Below, in pieces: positions 18,678 through 26,937 of a stretch of 64,000 nt of DNA. Location of the stretch: the NCBI GenBank assembly GCA_900475325.1, contig LS483371.1, positions 3,534,001-3,598,000 on the forward strand, in the 5' to 3' direction. Within the stretch, counting starts at the first letter, position 1, and the number at the start of each line of letters is the position of its first letter. The notes below the pieces were generated by a model that was not told the DNA's origin, searched no databases, and worked only from the letters and a program-made list of their open reading frames with translations. This stretch comes from Paucimonas lemoignei. GTDB lineage: Bacteria > Pseudomonadota > Gammaproteobacteria > Pseudomonadales > Pseudomonadaceae. The position numbers and the translations under genes are program-made.

Positions 18678-20195
18678 TCACGCCAGCGAGACGTCCTTGA
18701 GGAACGCCTCCACGCGTGGGTTCTGGCCACTGCGCAGGGCGCCCGGCGTGTCGTCGCAGACAACGCGACCCTTCTCCATGAATACGATGCGGTCGGAGAC
18801 CTTGAAGGCGAAGTTCATCTCGTGAGTGACGATCACCATGGTGATGCCCTCCTCGGCCAGGGCCTCGATCACCTGCAGCACTTCGTTGACTTTTTCCGGG
18901 TCCAGCGCCGAGGTGGGCTCGTCGAACAGCATGATTTGCGGGCGCATCATCAAGGCGCGGGCGATGGCCACGCGTTGTTGCTGGCCGCCGGACAATTGGT
19001 GCGGGTACTTCCAAGCGTGGTCGAGCATGCCCACCTTGTGCAGCAGCGCGTAGGCCTGTTGCCTGAGTTCGTCGGTACGGCCCAGGCGATGGTATTTGGG
19101 CGCCATCAGCAGGTTGTCGAGCACGCTCAAATGCGGGAACAGATTGAAGCTCTGGAACACCATGCCAATGTTCAGGCGATGCTCGGCGTGCTCGATGTAC
19201 TGCGGTTTCAGCGCGCCAACCTTGTTGAGGTGTATGAATGGCTGGCCGTTGATCCGGATCTCACCGTTGTCCAGCTGCTCCAGGCCGTTGAGCAAGCGGA
19301 TCAGCGTGGTCTTGCCGGAGCCTGACGGGCCGATCACCGACACCACTTCGCCGGGTTGAACCTGCAGGTTCACCGAGCCGAGCACTTCAATGTCGTTGTA
19401 GGCCTTGTGCAAACGCGTGGCTTGCAATGCCGGCTGCCCATTGCTCGCCGGGCGCTGCAGAGCGGTGCGCTGTTGCGTGGCCAATGCCAGCACCGCCGCA
19501 TCCGGCACGCGGGAAACGTTGCGGTGGTTAACGTCGAGAAAGCGCTCCAGGCGTTTAAGCAGGAAGTCGAACACGGTGACGATAAACACGTAGAAGAACG
19601 CCACCGCCGCCATGGTTTCGATCACCAGGAAGTTCTGCGAATACAGGCGCTGGCCGACCATCAGGATTTCAGTGAGCGAGATCACCGACACCAACGAGGT
19701 GAGCTTGACGATGGAGATGTATTCGTTGGCCAGCGACGGCAACGCCACGCGCAAGGCCTGGGGGATCACCACGCGCCATTGGGTGCCGAAAAACCGCAGG
19801 CCCAATGCCCGCGCCGCTTCGCCCTGCCCTTTGGGAATCGAGAGCAAACCGCCGCGATGAATTTCAGCCACATACGCCGTCTCGCAGATCACCATGGCCA
19901 GCAGGCCGGACCAGAACGGGTCCGCCAGCACCACCGAGGTGCTGGGCAGTGCCTGCGGCAGGTTGTAGATGAAGATCAGCAGCACCAGTAGCGGCAGGCT
20001 GCGGAACAACCAGATATACCCACGTGCCGGCAGACTGAGCAGGCCATGCCTGGATTGCTTGGCCAGCGCCAGCAGAAAGCCCAGGCCGATGCTCAACACC
20101 CACGTCAGCGTACTGAGCTTGATCACCGTCCACGTCGCCCGCCAGAACTCGGCATCGCTCAGCAAACCAAACATGTAATTCCAGTCGAATGTCAT
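18678..20195 (-). CDS. Polar amino acid ABC transporter, fused permease and ATPase
   Basis: A 505-residue fusion. Residues 1-230 form a HisM/GlnP-type permease with the EAA loop [15 protein letters not shown]; residues about 255-505 form the ATPase with Walker [10 protein letters not shown], signature [15 protein letters not shown], Walker [13 protein letters not shown] and the H-loop IVTHEMNF. It pairs with the binding protein encoded two genes downstream. The fusion is a known arrangement in Pseudomonas. ATG 20195 was chosen because it begins the permease sequence directly; the open frame extends to 20273, and the ribosome site (AAGG) is modest. It is the first gene of the leftward catabolic operon. 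Confidence 0.9.
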   Translation of the reverse strand: MTFDWNYMFGLLSDAEFWRATWTVIKLSTLTWVLSIGLGFLLALAKQSRHGLLSLPARGYIWLFRSLPLLVLLIFIYNLPQALPSTSVVLADPFWSGLLAMVICETAYVAEIHRGGLLSIPKGQGEAARALGLRFFGTQWRVVIPQALRVALPSLANEYISIVKLTSLVSVISLTEILMVGQRLYSQNFLVIETMAAVAFFYVFIVTVFDFLLKRLERFLDVNHRNVSRVPDAAVLALATQQRTALQRPASNGQPALQATRLHKAYNDIEVLGSVNLQVQPGEVVSVIGPSGSGKTTLIRLLNGLEQLDNGEIRINGQPFIHLNKVGALKPQYIEHAEHRLNIGMVFQSFNLFPHLSVLDNLLMAPKYHRLGRTDELRQQAYALLHKVGMLDHAWKYPHQLSGGQQQRVAIARALMMRPQIMLFDEPTSALDPEKVNEVLQVIEALAEEGITMVIVTHEMNFAFKVSDRIVFMEKGRVVCDDTPGALRSGQNPRVEAFLKDVSLA

Positions 20196-20368
20196 CGTCG
20201 CGGTGCCTTGCAAAAAGGAAAGGGTTCTGCCTTCGATGGGATGAGAGTCGTGGCGGCGGGGCCTTGGGGTCAATTCGTAAAAGCCGGGGCTTTGGGTAGG
20301 CAGAACCTATGCAGCTCAAAAGCGTGCACGCCGGAACTCGCAGCGCATTGCGCGCCACATTTCAGTGC

Positions 20369-20444
20369 AACCTGCTCGCGATGGACGATTACGCGCAGTG
20401 CCTGAACCATCGCGTCGACCGATTCGCGGGCAAGCCTCGCTCCA
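20369..20444. repeat. REP-type repeat of a different class
   Basis: Within the 440-base gap 20196-20635 two arms are seen, CCTGCTCGCGATGG and TTCGCGGGCAAGCCTCGCTCC, with GAACCATCGCG between them. This is the layout of the common Pseudomonas REP class with GGAGCGAGGCTTGCCCGCGA arms. It is imperfect here and probably a decayed copy. Confidence 0.6.
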
Positions 20445-20490
20445 ACGGACTCGATGATCCCTGTAGGAGATCCCCCGTCGTCCAGACGCC

Positions 20491-20632
20491 GCGCTGTCGC
20501 GCAGCAAACATTGATCTGTGGGACCGGCTTTAGCCGGGAAGGCGGCCGTTCTGCCGACACATCTGCAATGGATGTACTGGCCCTTTCCCGGCTAAAGCCG
20601 GTCCCACAGAAACCATTTAAATTCAGACAGTT
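20491..20632. repeat. REPIN-like inverted repeat, copy 2
   Basis: The arms GTGGGACCGGCTTTAGCCGG (from 20518) and CCGGCTAAAGCCGGTCCCAC (to about 20607) form a near-perfect inverted pair with a 43-base centre. The flanks GCGCTGTCGCGCAGCAAA and CATTTAAATTCA are the reverse complement of the flanks of the copy at 6455-6634, so the repeated unit extends beyond the palindrome. The rest of the gap between the permease and LysR genes shows no gene. Confidence 0.85.
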
Positions 20633-20635
20633 AAT

Positions 20636-21622
20636 TCATGTTTGAGGGCGAGCAAGCTCGCTACCGTCACGCACCGCATGCGGATCAAAAAAGCTCGGCG
20701 GGGCCATGCCGGGTATGTACTGGTCGGACACGAACAGGCGGCAGCGTTCAGCAAATGCCGATACCACGCGTGACAACTGAGTGTTGCTGGCGGTGGCATA
20801 ACCCAGCTTCATCGGTCGATGTGTGCCGGCCAGCCGCAGGCGAATCACCCGTTTACCATCCTGAGACATGTTCGATTTTGGCCGAGCGTTCGCGAAGGAA
20901 TAGCCAACGCCATTGCCGACCATGGCACGCACCGTTTCCAGGTTGGTGGAGCGCATGATGATGTTCGGCGTGGTGCCTGCCTGGATAAACAGGCTGAGGA
21001 AATAGTCACGGCTCCAGGGCGTGTCGAGCAGCACCACCGGGTGCGCCTCCAGCTCTTGCATGCTCACCGCCGGCGAGTTGGCCAACGGGTGATACTCGCC
21101 AACCATCACATAAGGGGGCAGGTGCGCCAGCGGCTGGAAGTCGATATCCGGGCTGGTCACCAGGTCGTAGGTGAGGGCGATATCCAGTTCGCCGCTGCGC
21201 AGTTTCTCCAGCAGTTCCTCATGGTTGCCCTCGGCCTGCGTCAACCGTACGCCTGGAAATGCGCGGCCGAAACCAAACACCAGTTCCGGGGTAATCATCG
21301 GTGCCAGCGACTCCAGGCACCCCACCCGTAACGGCCCGCGCACGGTGTTCAACGACTCCGAAGCAATGGTGTAGAGGTTGTTCATCTGCTCCAGGATCTG
21401 CTTGGCCTCCTGCATCACCTGGCGCCCCACCGCCGTCAGGGAAATACCTTGGGCGTGATGGCGGATAAACAACTGGATACCCAGCTCGGCCTCCATATGG
21501 GTGATGGCCGCCGAGATAGAAGGCGAGGACACATGGATGCGTTCGGCTGCTGCACTGATGCTGCCCGCCTCGCCGGATGCGACAAAATACTCCAGCTGAC
21601 GCTGAGTAATTCGACTGAGCAT
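20636..21622 (-). CDS. LysR family regulator of the catabolic locus
   Basis: A 328-residue LysR protein: winged helix at about 1-62 (RQLEYFVASGEAGSISAAAERIHVS, ITHMEAELGIQLFIRH), linker helix, then effector domain at about 92-300 (LRVGCLESLAPMITPELV, GELDIALTYDLVTSPDIDF). The resemblance is to the NAC/CysB-like branch. The gene lies between the leftward transport-catabolic operon and the divergent RidA operon, with 183 bases to RidA, so it is placed to control both. A REPIN sits just beyond its stop. ATG 21622 is the only sensible start. Confidence 0.9.
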   Translation of the reverse strand: MLSRITQRQLEYFVASGEAGSISAAAERIHVSSPSISAAITHMEAELGIQLFIRHHAQGISLTAVGRQVMQEAKQILEQMNNLYTIASESLNTVRGPLRVGCLESLAPMITPELVFGFGRAFPGVRLTQAEGNHEELLEKLRSGELDIALTYDLVTSPDIDFQPLAHLPPYVMVGEYHPLANSPAVSMQELEAHPVVLLDTPWSRDYFLSLFIQAGTTPNIIMRSTNLETVRAMVGNGVGYSFANARPKSNMSQDGKRVIRLRLAGTHRPMKLGYATASNTQLSRVVSAFAERCRLFVSDQYIPGMAPPSFFDPHAVRDGSELARPQT

Positions 21623-21805
21623 TACGTCTTCACCTCGACAATGACTGTAGCGCCAGCGTTGCAGGGTTCATGCCGGGTCCAGCGCGGATCAATGATCTGC
21701 AGGGGCTTCGGTTTTTCCTAAGCACTACCGCGCACAAATGCTGGTTTCGCCAGAGCGGGAGCGGTGTGAAGCTGGAATCACCCCGCTTACGACGAGCTGC
21801 CCGTT

Positions 21806-22231
21806 ATGCCTACCCACACCCGCATCCGCATGTTCAATACCAAACAGACCTACCCCAACCAGGCGCTGGACAACGATCTGTGTCAGGCCGTGCGCGCTGG
21901 CAACACCGTTTATGTGCGCGGCCAGATCGGTACTGACTTCGACGGCAACCTGATCGGCCTGGGCGACCCGCGTGCACAGGCGGAACAGGCAATGAAAAAC
22001 GTCAAGCAGCTGCTTGAGGAGGCAGGTTCTGACCTGTCGCACATCGTGAAGACCACCACCTATCTGATCGACCCGCGCTACCGCGAGCCGGTGTACCAGG
22101 AAGTGGGCAAATGGCTCAAAGGCGTCTTTCCGATCTCCACTGGCCTGGTCATTTCGGGCCTGGGCCAGCCGGAGTGGCTGATGGAAATCGATGTGATCGC
22201 CGTGGTGCCGGACGATTGGACTGCGCCATGA
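21806..22231 (+). CDS. RidA family (YjgF/YER057c) protein
   Basis: A 141-residue RidA-type protein, a trimeric enamine/imine deaminase or related hydrolase. Family features include VRGQIGTDFDGNLIG, DPRAQAEQAMKNVKQLLEEAG, LSHIVKTTTYLID, RYREPVYQEVGKW and the closing ISGLGQPEWLMEIDVIAV. The canonical deaminase arginine (in R-x-C/x-V-E-V) is not obvious near the C-terminus, where LMEIDV stands, so catalysis on 2-aminoacrylate is uncertain. RidA paralogs in catabolic clusters often act on pathway-specific substrates. The stop overlaps the next start by four bases (ATGA). Confidence 0.87.
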   Translation: MPTHTRIRMFNTKQTYPNQALDNDLCQAVRAGNTVYVRGQIGTDFDGNLIGLGDPRAQAEQAMKNVKQLLEEAGSDLSHIVKTTTYLIDPRYREPVYQEVGKWLKGVFPISTGLVISGLGQPEWLMEIDVIAVVPDDWTAP

Positions 22232-22668
22232 CCCGACGCGTGTACTTCCTCAACGGCCCCAACGCCAACCTCTATGGTCTGGACAACAACGGCACCTACG
22301 GCAGCGAAAGCTTCGCCAGCATCCAGGCCCGCTGCCAACGCCACGCCGACGAGCTGGGCCTGAGCCTGGACTTTCGCCAGAGCAACCACGAAGGCGTGCT
22401 GGTGGACTGGATTCAAGAGGCACGCTTGAACAGCGACGCCATCGTGATCAACGCCGCAGGGCTCAGCTACAGCTCGGTACCGATCCTCGATGCGCTACTG
22501 ATGTTCGACGGGCCGATCATCGAGGCGCACATGAGCAATCTCTGGAAACGCGAGCGCTTTCGGCATCACTCCTATGTCTCCAAAGCCGCCACCGGCGTGA
22601 TCGCAGGCTTGGGGGCGCTGGGTTACGAATTGGCCCTGACGGCCGTGGCAGAGTTGCTCAAACCTTGA
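22228..22668 (+). CDS. Type II 3-dehydroquinate dehydratase-like protein with altered active site
   Basis: A 146-residue flavodoxin-like protein clearly related to type II dehydroquinase (AroQ): NGPNANLYG, YGSESF, QSNHEG, EAHMSN and FRHHSYVS all align. The Tyr24 and His101 positions of the active site are kept. However, the catalytic lid arginine of the usual GxRxPxxYG is Asp19 (GLDNNGTYG), the usual THTS is YSS (His to Tyr81), the RDAL arginine is Leu87, and SNxHxRE has Trp106. A shikimate-pathway role is therefore doubtful. ATG 22228 overlaps the RidA stop; the frame runs back to 22111 only by chance. It probably acts on a compound made by the surrounding catabolic enzymes. Confidence 0.85.
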   Translation: MTRRVYFLNGPNANLYGLDNNGTYGSESFASIQARCQRHADELGLSLDFRQSNHEGVLVDWIQEARLNSDAIVINAAGLSYSSVPILDALLMFDGPIIEAHMSNLWKRERFRHHSYVSKAATGVIAGLGALGYELALTAVAELLKP

Positions 22669-22759
22669 ATATGGACTCGAAAACACAGCAGCTCCCACCT
22701 CGGTACTTTTGTATTGCTGGGGTGTTGCTGGCAAACCTCTTACTTTCCAGGAAACGCCC

Positions 22760-24010
22760 ATGTCAGTAGAAACCATTAACACCCTGGTCGTCGGCGCGGG
22801 CCAGGCCGGTGTCGCCATGAGCGAACACCTGTCCCTGATGGGCGTGCCACACATCGTGCTCGAACGCCACCGAATCGCCGAACGCTGGCGCTCCGAGCGC
22901 TGGGACTCGTTGGTCGCCAATGGCCCGGCCTGGCATGACCGCTTCCCCGGCCTCACATTCGAGGGCATCTCTCCAGAAGCCTTCCCCCCCAAAGAACGCA
23001 TGGCCGACTACTTCGAAGCTTACGTCGACAAACTCCAGGCGCCGGTGCGATGTGGCGTCGACGTCCAACACGTGGAGCGCCACCTCGGCCGCCCTGGCTT
23101 CAAAGTCACCACCTCGGCTGGCGTGATCGAAGCCACCAACGTCGTTGCCGCCACCGGACCGTTCCAACACCCCTCCATTCCGAACATTGTCCCCACCACC
23201 GCGCCGATTCATCAGTTGCACTCTTGCACCTATAAAAATCCAGGCCAACTGCCCGAAGGCGCAGTTCTGGTCGTGGGTGCCGGCGCCTCCGGCTCGCAAA
23301 TCGCGGAAGAGCTGCAAAAGGCTGGCAAAACCGTGTACCTCTCGGTGGGTGAACACTACCGCCCTCCCCGCGCCTACCGTGGCCGCGACTACTGCTGGTG
23401 GCTGGGTGCCCTGGGCCTGTGGGACGAAGTCAAAATTCAGCCGAAGAAAAAACACGTGGCCTTTGCAGTAAGTGGTTATGAAGGCGGTAAAACCGTGGAT
23501 TTCCGCCGCCTTGCGCATCAGGGCATCACCCTGGTGGGCGTGACACAAGGGTGGAACGAAGGCGTCATGACCTTCCAGCCGGGCCTGGCTGAAAACGTGG
23601 CCGAGGGCGACCGCGCCTACTTTGATGTATTGCGCGATGCCGATGCTTATATCGAGGCCAATGGCCTGCCGTTTCCGCCGGAGCCCGAAGCCTGGGAACT
23701 GCTGCCAGACCCCGAATGTCTGCTTGACCCGATCCTCAGTCTGGACCTGGCTGAAGCCGGCGTGACCACGATCCTTTGGGCCACCGGCTTCAAATTCGAC
23801 TTCAGTTGGCTGAACGTGGATGCGTTCGACGACAAAGGCGAGCCGTTTCATAAACGCGGCATCTCGGCGCAAAGCGGCATCTACTTTCTGGGCCTGCCGA
23901 ATCTGGTGAATCGTGCGTCTTCGTTTATCTATGGGGTTTGGCATGATGCGAAATACGTGGCAGATCACATCGTCCTGCAGAATGCGTACATGGACTACAA
24001 GAAGCCTTAG
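22760..24010 (+). CDS. FAD-dependent monooxygenase (FMO/CzcO-like)
   Basis: A 416-residue class B-type flavoprotein. The FAD Rossmann loop is VVGAGQAGVAMSEHL near residue 10 and the NADPH loop is VVGAGASGSQIAEEL near 170, with an ATG-type strand ILWATGFKFDFSWL near 345. It fits the flavin-containing monooxygenase group that oxidises nitrogen or sulfur atoms, or inserts oxygen beside a ketone. ATG 22760 has AGGA nine bases upstream; the open frame begins at 22709. It follows the dehydroquinase-like gene by 91 bases and is the likely third gene of the RidA operon. Confidence 0.88.
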   Translation: MSVETINTLVVGAGQAGVAMSEHLSLMGVPHIVLERHRIAERWRSERWDSLVANGPAWHDRFPGLTFEGISPEAFPPKERMADYFEAYVDKLQAPVRCGVDVQHVERHLGRPGFKVTTSAGVIEATNVVAATGPFQHPSIPNIVPTTAPIHQLHSCTYKNPGQLPEGAVLVVGAGASGSQIAEELQKAGKTVYLSVGEHYRPPRAYRGRDYCWWLGALGLWDEVKIQPKKKHVAFAVSGYEGGKTVDFRRLAHQGITLVGVTQGWNEGVMTFQPGLAENVAEGDRAYFDVLRDADAYIEANGLPFPPEPEAWELLPDPECLLDPILSLDLAEAGVTTILWATGFKFDFSWLNVDAFDDKGEPFHKRGISAQSGIYFLGLPNLVNRASSFIYGVWHDAKYVADHIVLQNAYMDYKKP

Positions 24011-24046
24011 GGCGTTTCAGACCAGGGTGGGTCCTCAGCCAGAGGT

Positions 24047-24940
24047 TCACGCCAATGGTTGAACACTCGAGCAGCTGCGTTGCGCCCCCTGCGCAGGGTC
24101 AACGCAGGCTGCCGCCAAATGGCTTTGCACAATCGCCCGGACCCGTTCTGCGTCGGCACTGGACACCGGGTTATAGACGATCATCGAAAGGTCCGGGCGG
24201 CCATCGACCGCAAAGCCTGAGTACTCCAACTCGATGACCCCATGGGCTGCATGGCGCAATCGCTTGGTTCCTTCACTCTGCAGGCGCACGTCGTTGTCAC
24301 GCCATAACGCTGCGAAATCCGCGCTCAGACTGCAAAGCTCATCGGCCAGCTGGATGACTTCGGAAGCAGCACCGGCGCGGGTCGCGTCGGCTCGAAACGC
24401 GGCAACGATGAAACGCGCCACCGCCTGCCAGTCGTCCTGTTTGGCCCGAGTGCCGGGGTTGCAAAACATCAGACGCAAAATGTTGCGCTGCTCGACCGGC
24501 AGCCGGCTGTAGTCCGTAAACACGGCCGCCGCCGCGTTGTTCCAGGCCAGCACATCCCAGGTCGCGGTTTTGATAAACGCGGGGCTGAATTCCAGGCTGT
24601 CCAGAATGCGTTGCAAGCGCGGCGTCACACCGTCGGGCGCAGCGTAGACCACTTCAGGTGGATGACCGAACGCGAGCATGAACAGATGCTCGCGCTCCGG
24701 CGCGGTCATCAACAGGCTTTGAGCAATCCGGTTCAGCACCTGCGCCGAGGGTGCGCCGCCACGTCCCTGCTCCAGCCACGTGTACCAGGTGGCACTGATG
24801 TTGGCGCGATGGGCGACTTCCTCGCGACGCAAACCCGGAGTGCGTCGACGAGCGCTGGAATAGCCGAAACTTGCCGGGTCCAGACGCGCGCGGCAGTCCT
24901 TCAAATAGATGCCCAGCAGATGAGCTGACTGGCTAGCCAT
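24047..24940 (-). CDS. XRE-family regulator with MmyB-like ligand domain
   Basis: A 297-residue regulator. The N-terminal helix-turn-helix (about 8-75) contains RTPGLRREEVAHRANISATWYTWLEQGRG, the standard opening of the MmyB-like group. The C-terminal part (about 100-270) carries the MmyB ligand-binding pattern DVLAWNNAAAAVF, ILRLMFCNPG, and later VIELEYSGFAVDGRPDLSMIVY. It diverges from an SDR gene 98 bases away; this regulator/SDR pairing is very common in proteobacteria and supports local control. It converges on the monooxygenase gene. Confidence 0.9.
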   Translation of the reverse strand: MASQSAHLLGIYLKDCRARLDPASFGYSSARRRTPGLRREEVAHRANISATWYTWLEQGRGGAPSAQVLNRIAQSLLMTAPEREHLFMLAFGHPPEVVYAAPDGVTPRLQRILDSLEFSPAFIKTATWDVLAWNNAAAAVFTDYSRLPVEQRNILRLMFCNPGTRAKQDDWQAVARFIVAAFRADATRAGAASEVIQLADELCSLSADFAALWRDNDVRLQSEGTKRLRHAAHGVIELEYSGFAVDGRPDLSMIVYNPVSSADAERVRAIVQSHLAAACVDPAQGAQRSCSSVQPLA

Positions 24941-25038
24941 GGAGATCCTGTTAGTTTTTATACCCTGATAATGTCACGTCTTTAACCGGATAAACGTTAC
25001 GCGCAGTCTGTGGACTTCCGCAAAGAGAGATTTCAGAC

Positions 25039-25926
25039 ATGCGCGTATTTCTTACTGGTTCAACAGGTTTCGTGGGCACTCAGGTCGCCCGTGAATTGCT
25101 CAACGCAGGGCACCAGGTGCTGGGGCTGACACGCTCGGACGCAGGCGCCCGCACATTGCAGGCGCTGGGTGCCGAGGCTCACCTGGGCAATATCGAAGAC
25201 CTTGCCAGCCTGCAGCGAGGCGCGCAGCTGTGCGACGCCGTCATCCATACCGCGTTCGATCACGACTTCGCCCGCTTCGTGGCCAATTGTCAGAAAGATG
25301 CTGGAGTCATCGCCGCCCTGGGCTCAGCGCTGCAAGGCTCGCAGCGGCCTTTGATCATCACCTCTGCCACGCCGATGGACTCGTCAGCGCCAGGCCAGCC
25401 CGCCGATGAGGACCACTTCAATCCAGAGCATCCCAACCCTCGAATCGCCTCGGAATTGGCGGGGAATATGCTGTTGCAAGGGGGTGTCAACGTGGTGGTC
25501 GTGCGGCTTTCACAGATCCATAACCCGTTGAAACAGGGTCTGGTCACCGAAGTCATCAAGCAGGCAAGGGAAAGCCGAATATCGGCCTACGTCGAGGAGG
25601 ATCTTAATCAGTGGTCCGCCGCTCACGTGACCGATACCGCGCAGTTGTATCGCCTGGCGCTGGAAAAACACCAACCGGGCGCTCGCTACCATGCGACTGC
25701 GGAATCTCGGATACCTTTTCGCCTCATTGCGCAAACCATCGCAGAAGGTCTGGGGATCCCCTCGGTGGCGGTGTCAGCGGATGAAGCAATGCAGCATTTC
25801 GGCTGGCTATCGAGCTTTGTGGGCAAGGACATGTCCAGCATGAGCGACAAGACCCAGACGCGACTAGGCTGGAAACCGCGCGGGCCAGGTTTGATCGACG
25901 ACATGAGAAGTTTTTTCGAGGGCTAG
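25039..25926 (+). CDS. SDR family NAD(P)-dependent oxidoreductase (epimerase-like)
   Basis: A 295-residue extended/atypical short-chain dehydrogenase. The nucleotide loop is VFLTGSTGFVGTQVARELL, with the glycine pattern GxxGxxG. A strand-4 region, LIITSATPMDSS, and NPRIASELAGNML occupy the place of the YxxxK active site, which is not canonical here. A C-terminal stretch LGWKPRGPGLIDDM is typical of the family. It is transcribed away from the MmyB-type regulator, its probable repressor. ATG 25039 has an AGAGAG site upstream. The substrate is unknown. Confidence 0.88.
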   Translation: MRVFLTGSTGFVGTQVARELLNAGHQVLGLTRSDAGARTLQALGAEAHLGNIEDLASLQRGAQLCDAVIHTAFDHDFARFVANCQKDAGVIAALGSALQGSQRPLIITSATPMDSSAPGQPADEDHFNPEHPNPRIASELAGNMLLQGGVNVVVVRLSQIHNPLKQGLVTEVIKQARESRISAYVEEDLNQWSAAHVTDTAQLYRLALEKHQPGARYHATAESRIPFRLIAQTIAEGLGIPSVAVSADEAMQHFGWLSSFVGKDMSSMSDKTQTRLGWKPRGPGLIDDMRSFFEG

Positions 25927-26016
25927 CCCACACGATTGCCGAGCGGGTGATGCAGCGGCCGCTGACTTCAGCCAGCGCCGCCAGAGGGCGTTTACCGGAT
26001 CAGGTGATTGCCCGAC

Positions 26017-26172
26017 TCAAGCCTTGTCTTCTTGCTCGTCATCGTCATGCTTGAGGGCAGGCTTCAAACCCGGCTGGGGTGCGTGCTCGGCGTTAGGAGC
26101 GATTTCTTCGCCGTGGTTCTTCTTCTCTTGCTGGACTTTTTTGTCGTGGGCGACGTTACGTGGATCGGTCAT
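26017..26172 (-). CDS. Small highly charged protein, 51 residues
   Basis: A 51-residue hydrophilic protein starting MTDPRNVAHDKKVQQEKKNH and ending in an acidic tail (HDDDEQEDKA). ATG 26172 has a good ribosome site, AAGGAATTCCC. No domain, signal peptide or membrane segment is visible; the protein is expected to be disordered. Strong codon bias and the ribosome site argue that it is real, and I recall similar small proteins in other pseudomonads without known function. It converges with the SDR gene and diverges from the ECF sigma gene. Confidence 0.7.
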   Translation of the reverse strand: MTDPRNVAHDKKVQQEKKNHGEEIAPNAEHAPQPGLKPALKHDDDEQEDKA

Positions 26173-26377
26173 GGGAATTCCTTGAGTGGGCAGATAAATC
26201 AAATACCCCTCGACGCTGAATGCTGGTGCTGAGCGCCGGGAGCAAGTTTTGGAGTACACCCGGGATCAAGCGTTCAGTGCATCGACACCTGCACACGCCG
26301 AGATGAAATTTCGCCTGGCGCGATCAAGCATGCAGCCCAGCAATGACACAAACCTTTCCAAGCCTGCCCGAGCAGAT

Positions 26378-26396
26378 GATAATGCGTTCGTTTATC
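26378..26396 (+). promoter_or_regulatory. Fur-box-like palindrome before the ECF sigma gene
   Basis: The 19-base sequence GATAATGCGTTCGTTTATC lies 25 bases before the ECF sigma start. It keeps the outer parts of the Fur consensus (GATAATG and TTATC; 12 of 19 positions match). Iron-repressed expression of the sigma/anti-sigma/receptor cassette is the expected role. The rest of 26173-26421 shows no gene. Confidence 0.6.
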
Positions 26397-26421
26397 ACTT
26401 ACGCCATCCGCAGGATACGGC

Positions 26422-26937
26422 ATGCACCCCTCCGACCACCCCGCAGTCATTGAACAACTCTACCGCGAACACAGTTCGTGGCTGCGCAGTTGGCTGTATA
26501 CCCGGCTCAGTAACACAGCCGATGCGGCCGATCTGGCGCAGGATACCTTCGTTCGGGTGTTGCAGAAGCGCCGCCTTGAGCGGCTTGCTCGGCCCCGCGC
26601 CTATCTGCGCACCGTCGCCAAGGGGCTGGTGATTGACCTGTGGCGGCATCGGGATATCGAGCGCGCCTGGCTGGAGACCTTGGCCGAGTTGCCTTGCGAG
26701 CATGTGACGTCGCCTCAGACCGGGCTGCTGGTGATTGAGGCGCTGGTGACGATCGACCGGCTGCTCGACACCTTGCGTCCGGTGGTCCGGCAGGCCTTTC
26801 TGCTCGCGCAACTGGATGGCCTGAAGTGCCCGGCCATCGCTCGCGAGTTGGGTGTATCGGTGCCCAGCGTGGAACGCTACATCGCCCAGGCACTGCGTCA
26901 GTGCTACGCCGCGACATTTGAAGACGCCAGCCTGTGA
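26422..26937 (+). CDS. FecI-like ECF sigma factor
   Basis: A 171-residue extracytoplasmic-function sigma factor of the iron-starvation type. Region 2 is seen as LYREHSSWLRSWLYTRL and DAADLAQDTFVRVLQ with RPRAYLRTVAKGLVIDLWR; region 4 is PVVRQAFLLAQLDGLKCPAIARELGVSVPSVERYI. ATG 26422 has AGGA ten bases upstream. The last codons overlap the FecR gene by four bases (GTGA). It should direct RNA polymerase to the downstream TonB receptor gene when the receptor signals. A Fur-like site lies just upstream. Confidence 0.92.
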   Translation: MHPSDHPAVIEQLYREHSSWLRSWLYTRLSNTADAADLAQDTFVRVLQKRRLERLARPRAYLRTVAKGLVIDLWRHRDIERAWLETLAELPCEHVTSPQTGLLVIEALVTIDRLLDTLRPVVRQAFLLAQLDGLKCPAIARELGVSVPSVERYIAQALRQCYAATFEDASL

